From Collinsella aerofaciens (GTDB lineage Bacteria; Actinomycetota; Coriobacteriia; Coriobacteriales; Coriobacteriaceae): a DNA stretch of 64,000 nucleotides. Where the stretch lies: the NCBI RefSeq assembly GCF_015670795.1, contig NZ_JADPCJ010000002.1, positions 86,386 to 150,385 on the forward strand. The letters are read 5' to 3'. Shown here one piece after another: positions 27,224 through 35,438 of this stretch. Under the pieces are notes generated by a model. That model searched no databases. It worked only from the letters and a program-made list of their open reading frames with translations, and was not told the origin of the DNA. The translations under genes were made by a program, and so were the position numbers. Numbering within the stretch: the first letter of the stretch is position 1; every line of letters begins with the position of its first letter.

Positions 27224-28615
27224 CTACTCCTCGGCATGTGCCCCATCAAGCTCATAAAACTTGGTGGATGCCGGCAGGAACATCAGATCGACGTCGCCGA
27301 TCGGGCCCGAACGGTTCTTGGCCACGACGATACGCGTAACGCCCTCGTCGGGTCGATCGTCGCGCGAGGCTTCGGCCTCGTCGGCGGAGCGGTCCAAGAA
27401 CATGACGATATCGGCGTCCTGCTCGATAGAGCCCGATTCACGAAGGTCGGAAAGCTGCGGACGCTTGCCGGTACGGGATTCGACCTGACGCGAGAGCTGC
27501 GATAGCGCGATGAGCGGGATCTTGAGCTCCTTGGCCATGATCTTCAGACCACGCGACATCTCCGAAACCTCGACGGTACGGCTCTCGGAGCGGCGTCCCG
27601 GCGGAGGACTCACCAGCTGCAGGTAGTCCAGGATGATGATTGCCTTCTCCTTGTTATGGAGCATGCGGCGGCTCTTGGCGCGAATCTCGGTCACTGTGGT
27701 GCCGGGCGTATCGTCAATCAGAATATCCAGCTTGGACAAGGTCTGCGTGGCCTCGTTGATATTGGCCCACTGCTCGGGGCTAATGCGGCCCATGCGGAAA
27801 TCACTGATCGAGATCATGGCATAGGCGCAAATCAGACGCTGGGCAATTTCCTTGCCCGACATCTCCAGCGAGAAGAAGCCGACGGTATAACCAGCAGCGG
27901 CAGCGTTGAGCGCCAGATTCAGAGCGAACGACGTCTTACCCACGGCAGGACGGGCACCGATGATGATGAGCTGGCCTTCGCGAAAACCCATGAGCATGCG
28001 GTCGAGCGACGGGAAGCCCGTGGGCACGCCCGCAGCCTGGCCACCGGCCTGGCACACTTCCTCGGCCTCGTTATAGGCCTCGACCATAAACTCGGTCAGC
28101 GTCTTGTAGCTCGACTTGACCTCGCGTGCCGTGACCTTGAGCAGCTTGCTCTCGGCCAGCTCGACAACCTCTTTGGTGTCGGTGGGGGCGTTATATGCCA
28201 GCGCGTTGATCTCGTTGGTGGCGCCGATCAGCTCGCGCAGCATCGAATCGCGGCGAACGATGGCGGCATGGTGCTGCCAGTTGACGAGCGACAGGGTATG
28301 ACCCATCAGCTCCAAAATGTACGCCTCGCCGCCCACGGCATCGAGCTTGTTGATGCTTCGCAGGTAATCGATCAGCGAGATGGAGTCGATGGGAATGCGG
28401 CTGTTGTACATATCGACCATCGCAGTATAGATGGTCTTATGAATGGGCCGGTAGAAGTCATCGGGCTGCAGCTCGACCTGGGCCTCTTCGACCACCTCGG
28501 GCGATAGCAGCATAGCGGCCAGTACATTGGCCTCTGCATCTTGGTTTTGGGGAAGACCCAACTTTGAGCCGCGGTCCTCGACCGTCAGCCCGGTCTCCCT
28601 ATCGTCATATGCCAT
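27224..28615 (-). CDS. dnaB: Replicative DNA helicase
   Basis: DnaB unwinds DNA at the replication fork. The 463-residue protein has an N-terminal helical domain starting LGLPQNQDAEANVLAAML and a RecA-like helicase domain with Walker A GARPAVGKTS and Walker B IIILDYLQLV. No intein is seen. GAGGAT precedes the ATG at 28615. The gene follows rplI, as in many Gram-positives. The possible loader DciA is encoded at 48366-48929. Confidence 0.96.
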   Translation of the reverse strand: MAYDDRETGLTVEDRGSKLGLPQNQDAEANVLAAMLLSPEVVEEAQVELQPDDFYRPIHKTIYTAMVDMYNSRIPIDSISLIDYLRSINKLDAVGGEAYILELMGHTLSLVNWQHHAAIVRRDSMLRELIGATNEINALAYNAPTDTKEVVELAESKLLKVTAREVKSSYKTLTEFMVEAYNEAEEVCQAGGQAAGVPTGFPSLDRMLMGFREGQLIIIGARPAVGKTSFALNLALNAAAAGYTVGFFSLEMSGKEIAQRLICAYAMISISDFRMGRISPEQWANINEATQTLSKLDILIDDTPGTTVTEIRAKSRRMLHNKEKAIIILDYLQLVSPPPGRRSESRTVEVSEMSRGLKIMAKELKIPLIALSQLSRQVESRTGKRPQLSDLRESGSIEQDADIVMFLDRSADEAEASRDDRPDEGVTRIVVAKNRSGPIGDVDLMFLPASTKFYELDGAHAEE

Positions 28616-28777
28616 GAGCATCCTCATTCATATCGCTTGCGAGCATCCATAGTATCAGCCACGGTCCCAAAACGCGCCGCGCGCCGCCAATCATCACCGA
28701 ACCAAACGGATGAACGGTCCTGTATATAGGATTTTGACGCGACGTTCACCACAACACTCACTCAGCGCAAAAAACAA

Positions 28778-28807
28778 AAGGGCGCCCCGGTTTCCCAGAG
28801 CGCCCTT
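28778..28807 (-). terminator. Terminator after rplI
   Basis: AAGGGCGC and GCGCCCTT pair, followed on the minus strand by TTTTGTTTTTTG. It lies between rplI and dnaB, so dnaB may have its own promoter in the 28616-28777 gap or depend on readthrough. Confidence 0.8.
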
Positions 28808-28839
28808 CTTAGAACAAGATTGTTGCGTTGCAGCAAATG

Positions 28840-29379
28840 CTACTCGGCAGCAGCCTCAGTCTCGACCTCGGCGGTCTCGGCCTCGGCGGTCTCGGCGGCC
28901 TCCTCGACCTCAGCCTCGGCAGCGAGCTCCTCGGCGGTAACGCCGACGAGAACGACAACCTCGGCCTTGATCTCGCGATACAGCGAGATGGCAACGGTGT
29001 GGGCACCGGCAACCTTGATGGGCTTACCGAGCTCGACGCGCTTGCGGTCGATGTCCATACCGAGCTGAGCCTTGATGGCGTCAGCGATCATAGCGGCGGT
29101 AACGGAGCCAAAGAGGATGCCCTCGTCGCCGACCTTGACGTCAACGGTGACCGTCTTGCCCTCAAAGGCAGCTTTGGTCTCGTTGGCGGTAGCCAGACGG
29201 ACGGCCTCGCGCTTGGCGATGTTGTTGCGACGCTCGTCAAGCTGCTTGAGGTTGCCCTTGGTGGCGGCAACAGCGAGCTTCTTGGGGAACAGGAAGTTCT
29301 CAGCGTAACCCTGAGCGACCTCTACGACGTCACCCTCGCCGCCCTTGCCCTTGATCTCATCGAGAAGAATAACCTTCAT
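28840..29379 (-). CDS. rplI: 50S ribosomal protein L9
   Basis: bL9 binds 23S rRNA at the base of the L1 stalk. The 179-residue protein begins MKVILLDEIKGKGGEGDVVE, the family start. About 28 extra residues rich in Ala and Glu form an acidic tail not found in the classical 149-residue protein. It is the fourth gene of the rpsF operon. Confidence 0.96.
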   Translation of the reverse strand: MKVILLDEIKGKGGEGDVVEVAQGYAENFLFPKKLAVAATKGNLKQLDERRNNIAKREAVRLATANETKAAFEGKTVTVDVKVGDEGILFGSVTAAMIADAIKAQLGMDIDRKRVELGKPIKVAGAHTVAISLYREIKAEVVVLVGVTAEELAAEAEVEEAAETAEAETAEVETEAAAE

Positions 29380-29394
29380 GATGCGTCTCCCTTC

Positions 29395-29661
29395 TTAGCC
29401 GCGGTCGCGGTTGCCACGAGAGGAAACCACGGGGACGGTGTACGGCAGGAGAGCCATCTCGCGGGCGCGCTTGATGGCGTTGGCGATGTCATGCTGATGC
29501 TGCGTGCAAGCGCCAGTGACGCGACGGGGCTTGATCTTGCCACGGTCGGTCATGTACTTACGGAGAAGCTGAGTGTCCTTATAGTCGATGAACTCAGTGT
29601 TCTCCTTGCAGAACTGGCAGTACTTACGACGCGGCTGACGTGCAGAAAAATCATTAGCCAT
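29395..29661 (-). CDS. rpsR: 30S ribosomal protein S18, zinc-binding form
   Basis: bS18 pairs with S6 on the small-subunit platform. The 88-residue protein contains YCQFC and [19 protein letters not shown], giving the CxxC...CxxxH pattern of zinc-binding C+ forms. The ATG at 29661 has AAAGG upstream; the longer frame to 29712 overlaps the gap and is rejected. Confidence 0.95.
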   Translation of the reverse strand: MANDFSARQPRRKYCQFCKENTEFIDYKDTQLLRKYMTDRGKIKPRRVTGACTQHQHDIANAIKRAREMALLPYTVPVVSSRGNRDRG

Positions 29662-29733
29662 GTCAAAATACCTTTCATTTGGCAACTTCGGCGAACCGAA
29701 GCCGCCTCTCACTCAAAAATAGGTGAACAACCC

Positions 29734-30186
29734 TTAGAACGGGATGTCCTCATCGTAGACGTCGACCGCGGGCGGCGTAGCCACCGGTGCGGTGGGACGT
29801 GCTGCGGGCGCGGGAGCTGCGGGGGCGTAACCGCCCTGATCGTAGCCACCCTGGCCACCACGGGAGCTCATAAACTCAATCTCATCGACGATGACCTCAA
29901 GCTTGCTCCGGCGCTGGCCGTCGCGCTCCCAAGAGCTGTAGCGCAGCTTGCCCTCGATCGCGACCTTGTTTCCCTTTGCCAGGAAACGGCTCACGGCCTC
30001 GGCGCGGGTGCCGAACATGGTGCAGTCGACAAAGTTGGGATAGTCCTCCCACTCGCCAGTCTGCGCGTTGCGGCGACGATCGTTCACGGCAACGCCAAAG
30101 GACAGAACCTGGGTTCCGCCGGCGGTGGCGCGCAGCTCGGGATCGCGGGTGAGGTTACCGGTGATGTTCACTCGATTGATGCTCAT
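29734..30186 (-). CDS. ssb: Single-stranded DNA-binding protein
   Basis: SSB coats single-stranded DNA in replication and repair. The 150-residue protein has an OB fold starting INRVNITGNLTRDPELRATA, a Gly/Ala/Pro-rich linker and the acidic tip YDEDIPF that recruits partner proteins. It lies between rpsF and rpsR, the usual bacterial position. Confidence 0.96.
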   Translation of the reverse strand: MSINRVNITGNLTRDPELRATAGGTQVLSFGVAVNDRRRNAQTGEWEDYPNFVDCTMFGTRAEAVSRFLAKGNKVAIEGKLRYSSWERDGQRRSKLEVIVDEIEFMSSRGGQGGYDQGGYAPAAPAPAARPTAPVATPPAVDVYDEDIPF

Positions 30187-30234
30187 AACTCACTACTTCC
30201 TCTTGGGGCACAAGCCCAGTCCAAAACGACAGTC

Positions 30235-30528
30235 TTACTCCTGGTCGTCGCGACGGACGATCATGTGGCGGACCACAGCGTCGGTGATGCGCAGGACGCG
30301 ATCAAGCTCGGCGATCTGGGTAGGATCTGCGTGGAAGTTGATGAGGGTGTAGTCACCATCGGTGAGGTCGTTGATCTCGTAGGCGAGCTTGCGCTTGCCC
30401 CACTCGTCAACGGAGTCGACCTTGCCAGCGCCCTCAGCGATCGTGGTATCGATACGCTTCATAACAGCGAGACGAGTCTCGGGGTCGAGCGACGGGTCAA
30501 CAAAGAACAGCAGTTCATAAGCCTTCAT
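30235..30528 (-). CDS. rpsF: 30S ribosomal protein S6
   Basis: bS6 binds S18 on the ribosome. The 97-residue protein begins MKAYELLFFVDPS. GGAGGTGA precedes the ATG at 30528. It heads the rpsF-ssb-rpsR-rplI operon and has a hairpin in its leader. Confidence 0.95.
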   Translation of the reverse strand: MKAYELLFFVDPSLDPETRLAVMKRIDTTIAEGAGKVDSVDEWGKRKLAYEINDLTDGDYTLINFHADPTQIAELDRVLRITDAVVRHMIVRRDDQE

Positions 30529-30555
30529 ATTGTCACCTCCTCTGGGCAAATGTGG

Positions 30556-30582
30556 CTTCAGGTCGTGAAGGTGCGCCTGAAG
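30556..30582 (-). promoter_or_regulatory. Leader hairpin upstream of rpsF
   Basis: In the rpsF 5' leader CTTCAGG and CCTGAAG form a 7-bp stem with loop GCGCACCTTCACGA-like content, ending about 28 bases before the ATG. S6:S18 autoregulatory RNA structures occupy this position in many bacteria; whether this one belongs to that class is inference. Confidence 0.4.
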
Positions 30583-30599
30583 CAGGAAAAGACTTGGTA

Positions 30600-31032
30600 A
30601 TAATATCTTTCAACCTCCTAGGCTGCAAGAATTTGCAGCTACAACCTCATGACCTCCACATATGCCCATACTCGCACGACGTTTCATGCGCATTCCAACC
30701 AAATGCCGACCAAAAGCTTGACGGATCTGTGGACAAGATACGGTGCCGTGGGGACAAGCTGAGCCAAGCCACAGGTCAACGGGCACAAGGCTGTGGTCGC
30801 AAAATGCATACCAGTGGTCCACAACACCACCCAAAGATTTTTATATTCATTGCCAAGTCGCTTATGAATACCCCTTTTGAACAATTGAGTTGATCAACCA
30901 GGCTGGTCGGAAGCCGTTTTTTGGCACCTCAAACCCCACTGCAACGCCAAGCGCGGCCAAGCGTTTTAAAAAATGCCAACTTTTCTGTTTGCACTTTGCG
31001 ATTCCTCGTGTATACTGACTTTCGCATTTAAC
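30600..31032. other. Intergenic region between rpsF leader and tRNA-Ser
   Basis: No gene is convincing in these roughly 430 bases. A perfect hairpin (GCTGCAA, GAAT, TTGCAGC) lies at 30622-30639, and the tRNA promoter lies at the right end. The small reading frames here lack start signals and family features. Confidence 0.5.
30989..31016 (+). promoter_or_regulatory. Promoter of tRNA-Ser(GGA)
   Basis: TTGCAC at 30989-30994 and TATACT at 31011-31016 are 16 bases apart, about 17 bases before the tRNA 5' end. Confidence 0.75.
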
Positions 31033-31123
31033 GGAGAGTTGTCCGAGTGGCCGAAGGAGCACGATTGGAAATCGTGTAGGCGTCAAAAGCGTCTCCAGGG
31101 TTCAAATCCCTGACTCTCCGCCA
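31033..31123 (+). tRNA. tRNA-Ser (anticodon GGA)
   Basis: The acceptor arm GGAGAGT pairs with ACTCTCC. The molecule has a long variable arm as expected for a class II tRNA, anticodon GGA in a TTGGAAA loop, T-loop GGTTCAAATCC and an encoded CCA. A terminator follows at once. Confidence 0.95.
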
Positions 31124-31132
31124 GTTAATTCC

Positions 31133-31162
31133 AAAGCAGGCCTTCGAGCCTGCTTTGTTTTT
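31133..31162 (+). terminator. Terminator between the two tRNA-Ser genes
   Basis: AAAGCAGGC and GCCTGCTTT form a 9-bp stem followed by a G-T5 run. Confidence 0.85.
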
Positions 31163-31171
31163 ACCCCACGC

Positions 31172-31262
31172 GGAGGGGTGGCAGAGTGGTTGAATGCGGC
31201 GGTCTCGAAAACCGTTTGGCCTGTATAAGGTCACGAGGGTTCGAATCCCTCCTCCTCCGCCA
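31172..31262 (+). tRNA. tRNA-Ser (anticodon CGA)
   Basis: The acceptor GGAGGGG pairs with CTCCTCC with one G-U pair. The anticodon CGA sits in TCTCGAAAA, a long variable arm is present, T-loop GGTTCGAATCC and CCA are encoded. A 27-base inverted copy of its 3' end lies 62 bases downstream. Confidence 0.95.
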
Positions 31263-31273
31263 TTTTGGTTGAG

Positions 31274-31304
31274 AAAGCTCCCGGGAATGGGAGCTTTTTT
31301 GTTT
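31274..31304 (+). terminator. Terminator of tRNA-Ser(CGA)
   Basis: AAAGCTCCC and GGGAGCTTT with a six-base loop are followed by TTTGTTTT. Confidence 0.9.
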
Positions 31305-31324
31305 TGAGTCCCTAACAAGCAAAT

Positions 31325-31453
31325 ATGGCGGAGGAGGAGGGATTCGAACCCGCCAGAGCACGGAGCGTAAAGAAAACGCGCCCGTGGCGCGTTTTTAGCG
31401 CAGCGCGGTCGGCGCAAGCCGACCGGATAAATTTTGAGCGGAGCTCAAAATTT
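31325..31453. repeat. Inverted tRNA-Ser 3' fragment followed by three tandem perfect hairpins
   Basis: Bases 31325-31351 are the exact reverse complement of 31237-31263, the T-arm and acceptor end of tRNA-Ser(CGA). Next come three perfect hairpins: AAAACGCGCC/GGCGCGTTTT (31373-31395), CGGTCGGC/GCCGACCG (31406-31425) and AAATTTTGAGC/GCTCAAAATTT (31429-31453). No gene is seen from 31264 to 31631. This may be a remnant of element insertion or rearrangement at the tRNA. Confidence 0.75.
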
Positions 31454-31631
31454 GGACATCCCTCCTATTCGACCACGCCCCCATCGCGTTCAGCATCAAC
31501 CCGGATCCCCTAACATGGAACCTATGACCGTACCCAGTCCCGACCGTTTGCCGAGCAATAGGGTCGCAATCGGCGCCGAACATGTACTATGTACGGGCAT
31601 TGTCTAAACCCGTAACTCAAAGGACCCCATC

Positions 31632-32321
31632 TTGCCCGTTGCCGCCGCTATGATCGTTACCGCACACGCCTCGGATGCCATGGTTGCCATCCCGTTTTGG
31701 CTCGAGATGTTCGCCGTCGGCGCGGCATCGATCTCGGGCGTGTTGGTCGCACGCGAGCACAAACTCGACCTGGTGGGCGCCGTCGCGCTCGCCGTGGTCT
31801 GTGGACTGGGCGGCGGTCTTTTGCGCGATATGACGCTGCAGGTGGGCAACGTCTACATCCTCAACCAACCGATGGCGCTCCCGCTCTCCATCGCCACCGC
31901 GGCCATCATCTACATCTTCCCGGCAATCGTCGACAAGCCCGAAAAGCTCATTCCCCTGCTCGATATCATCTCGGTGGGTATTTATGCGGCAACCGGCGCA
32001 GACAAGGCGCTGGTCTACGGCTTTGCGCCGGCGGTGTGCATCATGATGGGCTTTTTTACCGCGGTGGGCGGCGGCATGCTGCGAGATGGTTTTATGGGTG
32101 TGGTGCCGGGTATCTTCCAGCGCACCAACTTCTATGCCATCGCGGCCATCGCCGGATCGGCAAGCTATGTTTGCCTTGTCATGAGCGGCTTGGTCAGCAA
32201 TGTCGTCGCACTGGTCGTTTGCGTCGTGGTGACCATGGGACTACGCTGGCTGTCGCTGCGCTTTGATATCAAAAGCCCCACCGAGGATGACATCGCACGC
32301 TTTTTGCACCGCAAAAAGTAG
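31632..32321 (+). CDS. TRIC cation channel family protein (YicG-like)
   Basis: This 229-residue protein has seven hydrophobic segments in two homologous halves, each with the family's glycine-rich turn: GLGGGLLRD and AVGGGMLRD. Prokaryotic TRIC proteins form trimeric monovalent-cation channels; the physiological role here is unknown. The start is a TTG at 31632 with AAAGGA seven bases upstream; an ATG six codons later is possible. It stands alone on the plus strand. Confidence 0.88.
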   Translation: MPVAAAMIVTAHASDAMVAIPFWLEMFAVGAASISGVLVAREHKLDLVGAVALAVVCGLGGGLLRDMTLQVGNVYILNQPMALPLSIATAAIIYIFPAIVDKPEKLIPLLDIISVGIYAATGADKALVYGFAPAVCIMMGFFTAVGGGMLRDGFMGVVPGIFQRTNFYAIAAIAGSASYVCLVMSGLVSNVVALVVCVVVTMGLRWLSLRFDIKSPTEDDIARFLHRKK

Positions 32322-32427
32322 GTGGCGCGGGCTCATCCTTCGAAATGCAACCGAGAGGTTCTTTTAGAGCGCCCACGCGTTGGGTACCCTGTTAGGTGCA
32401 TGTCGAGCATCTGACGAAGGATTCACT

Positions 32428-33573
32428 ATGCCCTGTAATCAATTCCCGTCGACCCAGCGCCGTAAAGCGTGGGGCCGCATCACGATCTTATTCGCGCTCA
32501 TCGCTCTAGCGGTCACCGCGCTTCCCACGGCGTCGTTCGCCGGCACGGACACCGCAGGCAACGTACTTGCGACCGACAATGACGCCAATTCGTCCGGCGT
32601 CGAAGGTGACCTGTACTGGGCCGGCCAGGCCCTCAACTTGGACGATGCGTCCATTGACCGCGATATCATCGCCGCGGGCGATACCCTCTCTATCCGCGAC
32701 TGCACGGTGGGCGGCGCCGTCCGCTTGGCGGCACGCACTATCGATATCGCCAAGACCACGGTTGATGGCAGCGTCACGGTCGTCGGTCAGCACGTTGTGC
32801 TCAATTCCGACAGCACCGCCAACTGTTTCTACGCGATAGGTGAGACGGTTGCCCTGCGCGGCTCCACCAAGTCGGCAGCGCTTGCGGGCGATACGGTGAC
32901 CATCGATGGCACCGTCGAGGGCGATGTCGAGGTTTGGGCCGACAAGCTCATCCTGGGCAAGAACGCCCACATCACCGGCACCGTGAACGCGCACGTCTCC
33001 GAGGACCCCGAGCGTGCCGCGGGAGCCGAGGTCGGCGCGCTCAAGATCGACCGCACCGAGAACGAGGATACTTCCACCGTTAACGATGTCATCGGCGGTA
33101 TCGTCGCCGCGGCACTCTCGACCTGCTTTGTCGCTCTGCTGCTCGAGCTCGTCTTTCCGCGCGCGACCGCCAGCGCCGCCGGCATGCTCCACCAGCGCCC
33201 CATGCCCCTGTGGGTGAGCGGTCTTCTGAGCACGATTGCTATCGTCCCCGCCGTCCTATTGCTGATTATCTCTATCGCCGGTCTGTCGCTTGCCGGAGCC
33301 CTCTTGTGCGGTGTTATTGGCATCGCACTGGTGTCGAGCGCCTTTGCGGGGTGCGCGATCGCGCGCATGGTCGGAAACAGCCAGAACCGCTACGCCATGG
33401 CGGCTGTGGGCGGCGTGATTGCAGGCGCCCTCACGGGGCTTCCTCTCGTAGGCGACTTCATCAGCGGCGTGGCCTTCGTCTTTACACTCGGCTACATCAT
33501 CCAAATCATCTGGCGCAACGCCCACCTCAAACCGCAGCAGCCGGCTAACACGCCAGGACTCCCCACCGCTTAG
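32428..33573 (+). CDS. Exported bactofilin-like (polymer-forming) membrane protein
   Basis: This 381-residue protein has a signal-like hydrophobic start (ILFALIALAVTALPTASFAG). A stretch of beta-helix-type repeats follows at about 50-190 (SIRDCTVGGAVRLAARTIDI, then VTIDGTVEGDVEVWADKLIL). Four or five membrane segments occupy about 225-370. The repeats resemble bactofilins, cytoskeletal polymer formers, but here they seem to lie outside the cell. GAAGGA precedes the ATG at 32428. Function is unknown; a cell-envelope scaffold is inference. Confidence 0.7.
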   Translation: MPCNQFPSTQRRKAWGRITILFALIALAVTALPTASFAGTDTAGNVLATDNDANSSGVEGDLYWAGQALNLDDASIDRDIIAAGDTLSIRDCTVGGAVRLAARTIDIAKTTVDGSVTVVGQHVVLNSDSTANCFYAIGETVALRGSTKSAALAGDTVTIDGTVEGDVEVWADKLILGKNAHITGTVNAHVSEDPERAAGAEVGALKIDRTENEDTSTVNDVIGGIVAAALSTCFVALLLELVFPRATASAAGMLHQRPMPLWVSGLLSTIAIVPAVLLLIISIAGLSLAGALLCGVIGIALVSSAFAGCAIARMVGNSQNRYAMAAVGGVIAGALTGLPLVGDFISGVAFVFTLGYIIQIIWRNAHLKPQQPANTPGLPTA

Positions 33574-33580
33574 CAGCTAA

Positions 33581-33637
33581 CCACTACAAAGATGCCGAGC
33601 ACCTTTGTGGTGGTGCAAAGGGGTCAGGTTACTTTGC
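33581..33637. repeat. Two adjacent hairpins, one of the GGGACAG family
   Basis: CCACTACAAAG pairs imperfectly with CTTTGTGGTGG. Next, GCAAAG (33615-33620) and CTTTGC (33632-33637) enclose GGGTCAGGTTA, a one-base variant of GGGACAGGTTA seen at 7492. Confidence 0.6.
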
Positions 33638-33650
33638 GCCAACAAACGAA

Positions 33651-33689
33651 GCGGGGCACCCGATCGCATCGACCGGGTGCCCCGCTTTT
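33651..33689. terminator. Bidirectional terminator
   Basis: GCGGGGCACCCG and CGGGTGCCCCGC form a 12-bp stem followed by TTTT on the plus strand, between the bactofilin-like and pilin genes. Confidence 0.85.
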
Positions 33690-33794
33690 CTTGGAGGGTT
33701 CTCTAGTAACTTTTTCAAAACCAATGATCATCAGGTCGGTAGGCCTGTGCGTCACTCGCTACGGAGGCAGTACGCCATTGAGCAAGAAGGGCAA

Positions 33795-35438
33795 TTATTT
33801 TTCACGGCGACCTCCTCCCCGCTTGATGACGAGCGCGACAACAATAGCCGCCACTCCGATGGCAGCCAAAACCGCCACCAGTACCAACGTTCTATCTCCC
33901 GTCGAGGGCATAAAGCCTCGACCTGCTTCTTTGCTTGGGGTGTTGAGCACCGACAGCTCAATCGAACCCGTCCTGGCATCGGCGGTATCAACCCGCAGAG
34001 GGTTTTCGACCGATACGGTCACCTTGGGCTTCGCGGTCGCCACTTGTTTAACGTCCAGACCCTCAGCCGTAACCGTCACCGTACGCTTGCCCTCAAAGGC
34101 GGTGTAGCCCTTGGGTGCCGCGATTTCCTCGACGGTATAGACACCCGCGTCCACACCGCTCAATTCCACATGGCCATCCGCGTCCGTGGTGATGCACGCG
34201 TCGGCATCCGTCGACCACGAGCCGTCAGTCGTTAGGATGCGACCGCGGTCGTCGATGATGCGCAGTTTGGCGCCCGCGAGCGGCTTATCGTCCGAGCTTG
34301 AGCGCTTGATCAGACTGAGTCCCCAGGTGTAGGCGCACGCGTCATCGCTCGGCGTGCGGGTGAATCCGGCGTCGCCGGACTGGTCGGCGAGGGGAGAGCG
34401 CGGGTAACGCAGGTAGACCTCGTTGGGGTTGCCCTTGGTAGCGCCTTGATTGCAGTTGGCCCCCAACGGCGCATTGTAGACAGCGACCATGCGGGCGCCC
34501 GCGGTAAAGGCGTCGGCCCCGCCGAGCGCGGCGACCAGGTCGCCGGTGCACACGGTGAAGGCATTGCCCTCGATCGAGACCTTGCACTGTGAAGTAATGT
34601 CTGTCCACCCTTTAGCCGGCGTCGAGCTGGCGTTGCCGCCCTCACATGCGACGGCGTCGAAGCCGCCGTCCGCGCCCGCCGCCACGTACACGCGCATGCT
34701 CGCGGCCACCTTGGAGGGGTCGAGCCCCGCGCTCATGGTGTCGACGAACCGCACCGTATAGGTGTCGTAGGCGGTAAGACCCGCCGGGACCGTAGCCGAG
34801 AGGCGCCAGTACAGGTCGTCGGCGACCGTGGCGTCGGCGGCCTTCTGCCATGCGGCGGCGCTGTCCTCCAGCACGTGCTTGGACACCTTGGGCGTCGCCG
34901 CCTTGGGCCTGACGGTGACGGCGCTGCCGCCCACCAGGGCCATGATCGGCGCGGTACCGGCCTCGTTCTGGGCGATGGCGTCGTCGTCGGCGACGATGAG
35001 CCAGTATCCACAGGGCAGCTCGGCCGCCGTGTCCGCGTTAAGGGCCACGGAAGTTGCGTCGGCATTGCAAATCGCGTGGGCAAGCTTTGCCGTCAGCGCG
35101 GTCGTCATATGCCCGCCGGCATTCATCCATTCGGCAGTCTCTTGCGCCGCCGATGCCGAGCCATCAAGCCCCGCATCATGAAGCACGGGAAGAACGGCTT
35201 GACAAACCGCGCCATTCGCCCACGTTACGTCAGTTGCAATTTTATGGCCAGCATCGTCATCATCGATAACTGTCGCCGAAAAGAGCTGGTACGCGTCATA
35301 CCGCGTCGCGACTGTACCGTCCACCGTAATGGCACCGGTGTCGGCAGCACGAGCCGTCCTGGGCAGCATCGCAAAAGAGAACATAGCGACCGTAGCTATC
35401 GTCGCGACGGCCAACAAGCGGTACCAAAGCCTACTCAC
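33795..35438 (-). CDS. Fimbrial isopeptide-forming pilin with MPSTG sorting signal
   Basis: This 547-residue surface protein has a signal peptide ending near RTARAAD. A pilin-motif-like lysine lies in VTVRPKAATPKVSKHV, a D2-type fimbrial domain occupies the middle, and a CnaB/SpaA domain near the end contains VEEIAAPKGY. The cell-wall signal is MPSTG at 510-514, with a hydrophobic stretch and KRGGGRREK tail. It is probably the pilus backbone. The GTG at 35438 overlaps the end of the upstream adhesin by 8 bases and has GAGGTG upstream. No class C sortase follows. Confidence 0.82.
   Translation of the reverse strand: MSRLWYRLLAVATIATVAMFSFAMLPRTARAADTGAITVDGTVATRYDAYQLFSATVIDDDDAGHKIATDVTWANGAVCQAVLPVLHDAGLDGSASAAQETAEWMNAGGHMTTALTAKLAHAICNADATSVALNADTAAELPCGYWLIVADDDAIAQNEAGTAPIMALVGGSAVTVRPKAATPKVSKHVLEDSAAAWQKAADATVADDLYWRLSATVPAGLTAYDTYTVRFVDTMSAGLDPSKVAASMRVYVAAGADGGFDAVACEGGNASSTPAKGWTDITSQCKVSIEGNAFTVCTGDLVAALGGADAFTAGARMVAVYNAPLGANCNQGATKGNPNEVYLRYPRSPLADQSGDAGFTRTPSDDACAYTWGLSLIKRSSSDDKPLAGAKLRIIDDRGRILTTDGSWSTDADACITTDADGHVELSGVDAGVYTVEEIAAPKGYTAFEGKRTVTVTAEGLDVKQVATAKPKVTVSVENPLRVDTADARTGSIELSVLNTPSKEAGRGFMPSTGDRTLVLVAVLAAIGVAAIVVALVIKRGGGRREK

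Noticed and set aside
30610-30884. Short minus-strand frames left of tRNA-Ser
   Set aside because: They have no convincing start sites, family features or neighbour logic; treated as non-coding.
31028-31417. 129-codon minus-strand frame across the two tRNA-Ser genes
   Set aside because: It is antisense to two well-formed tRNAs and their terminators; the sequence is explained by them.
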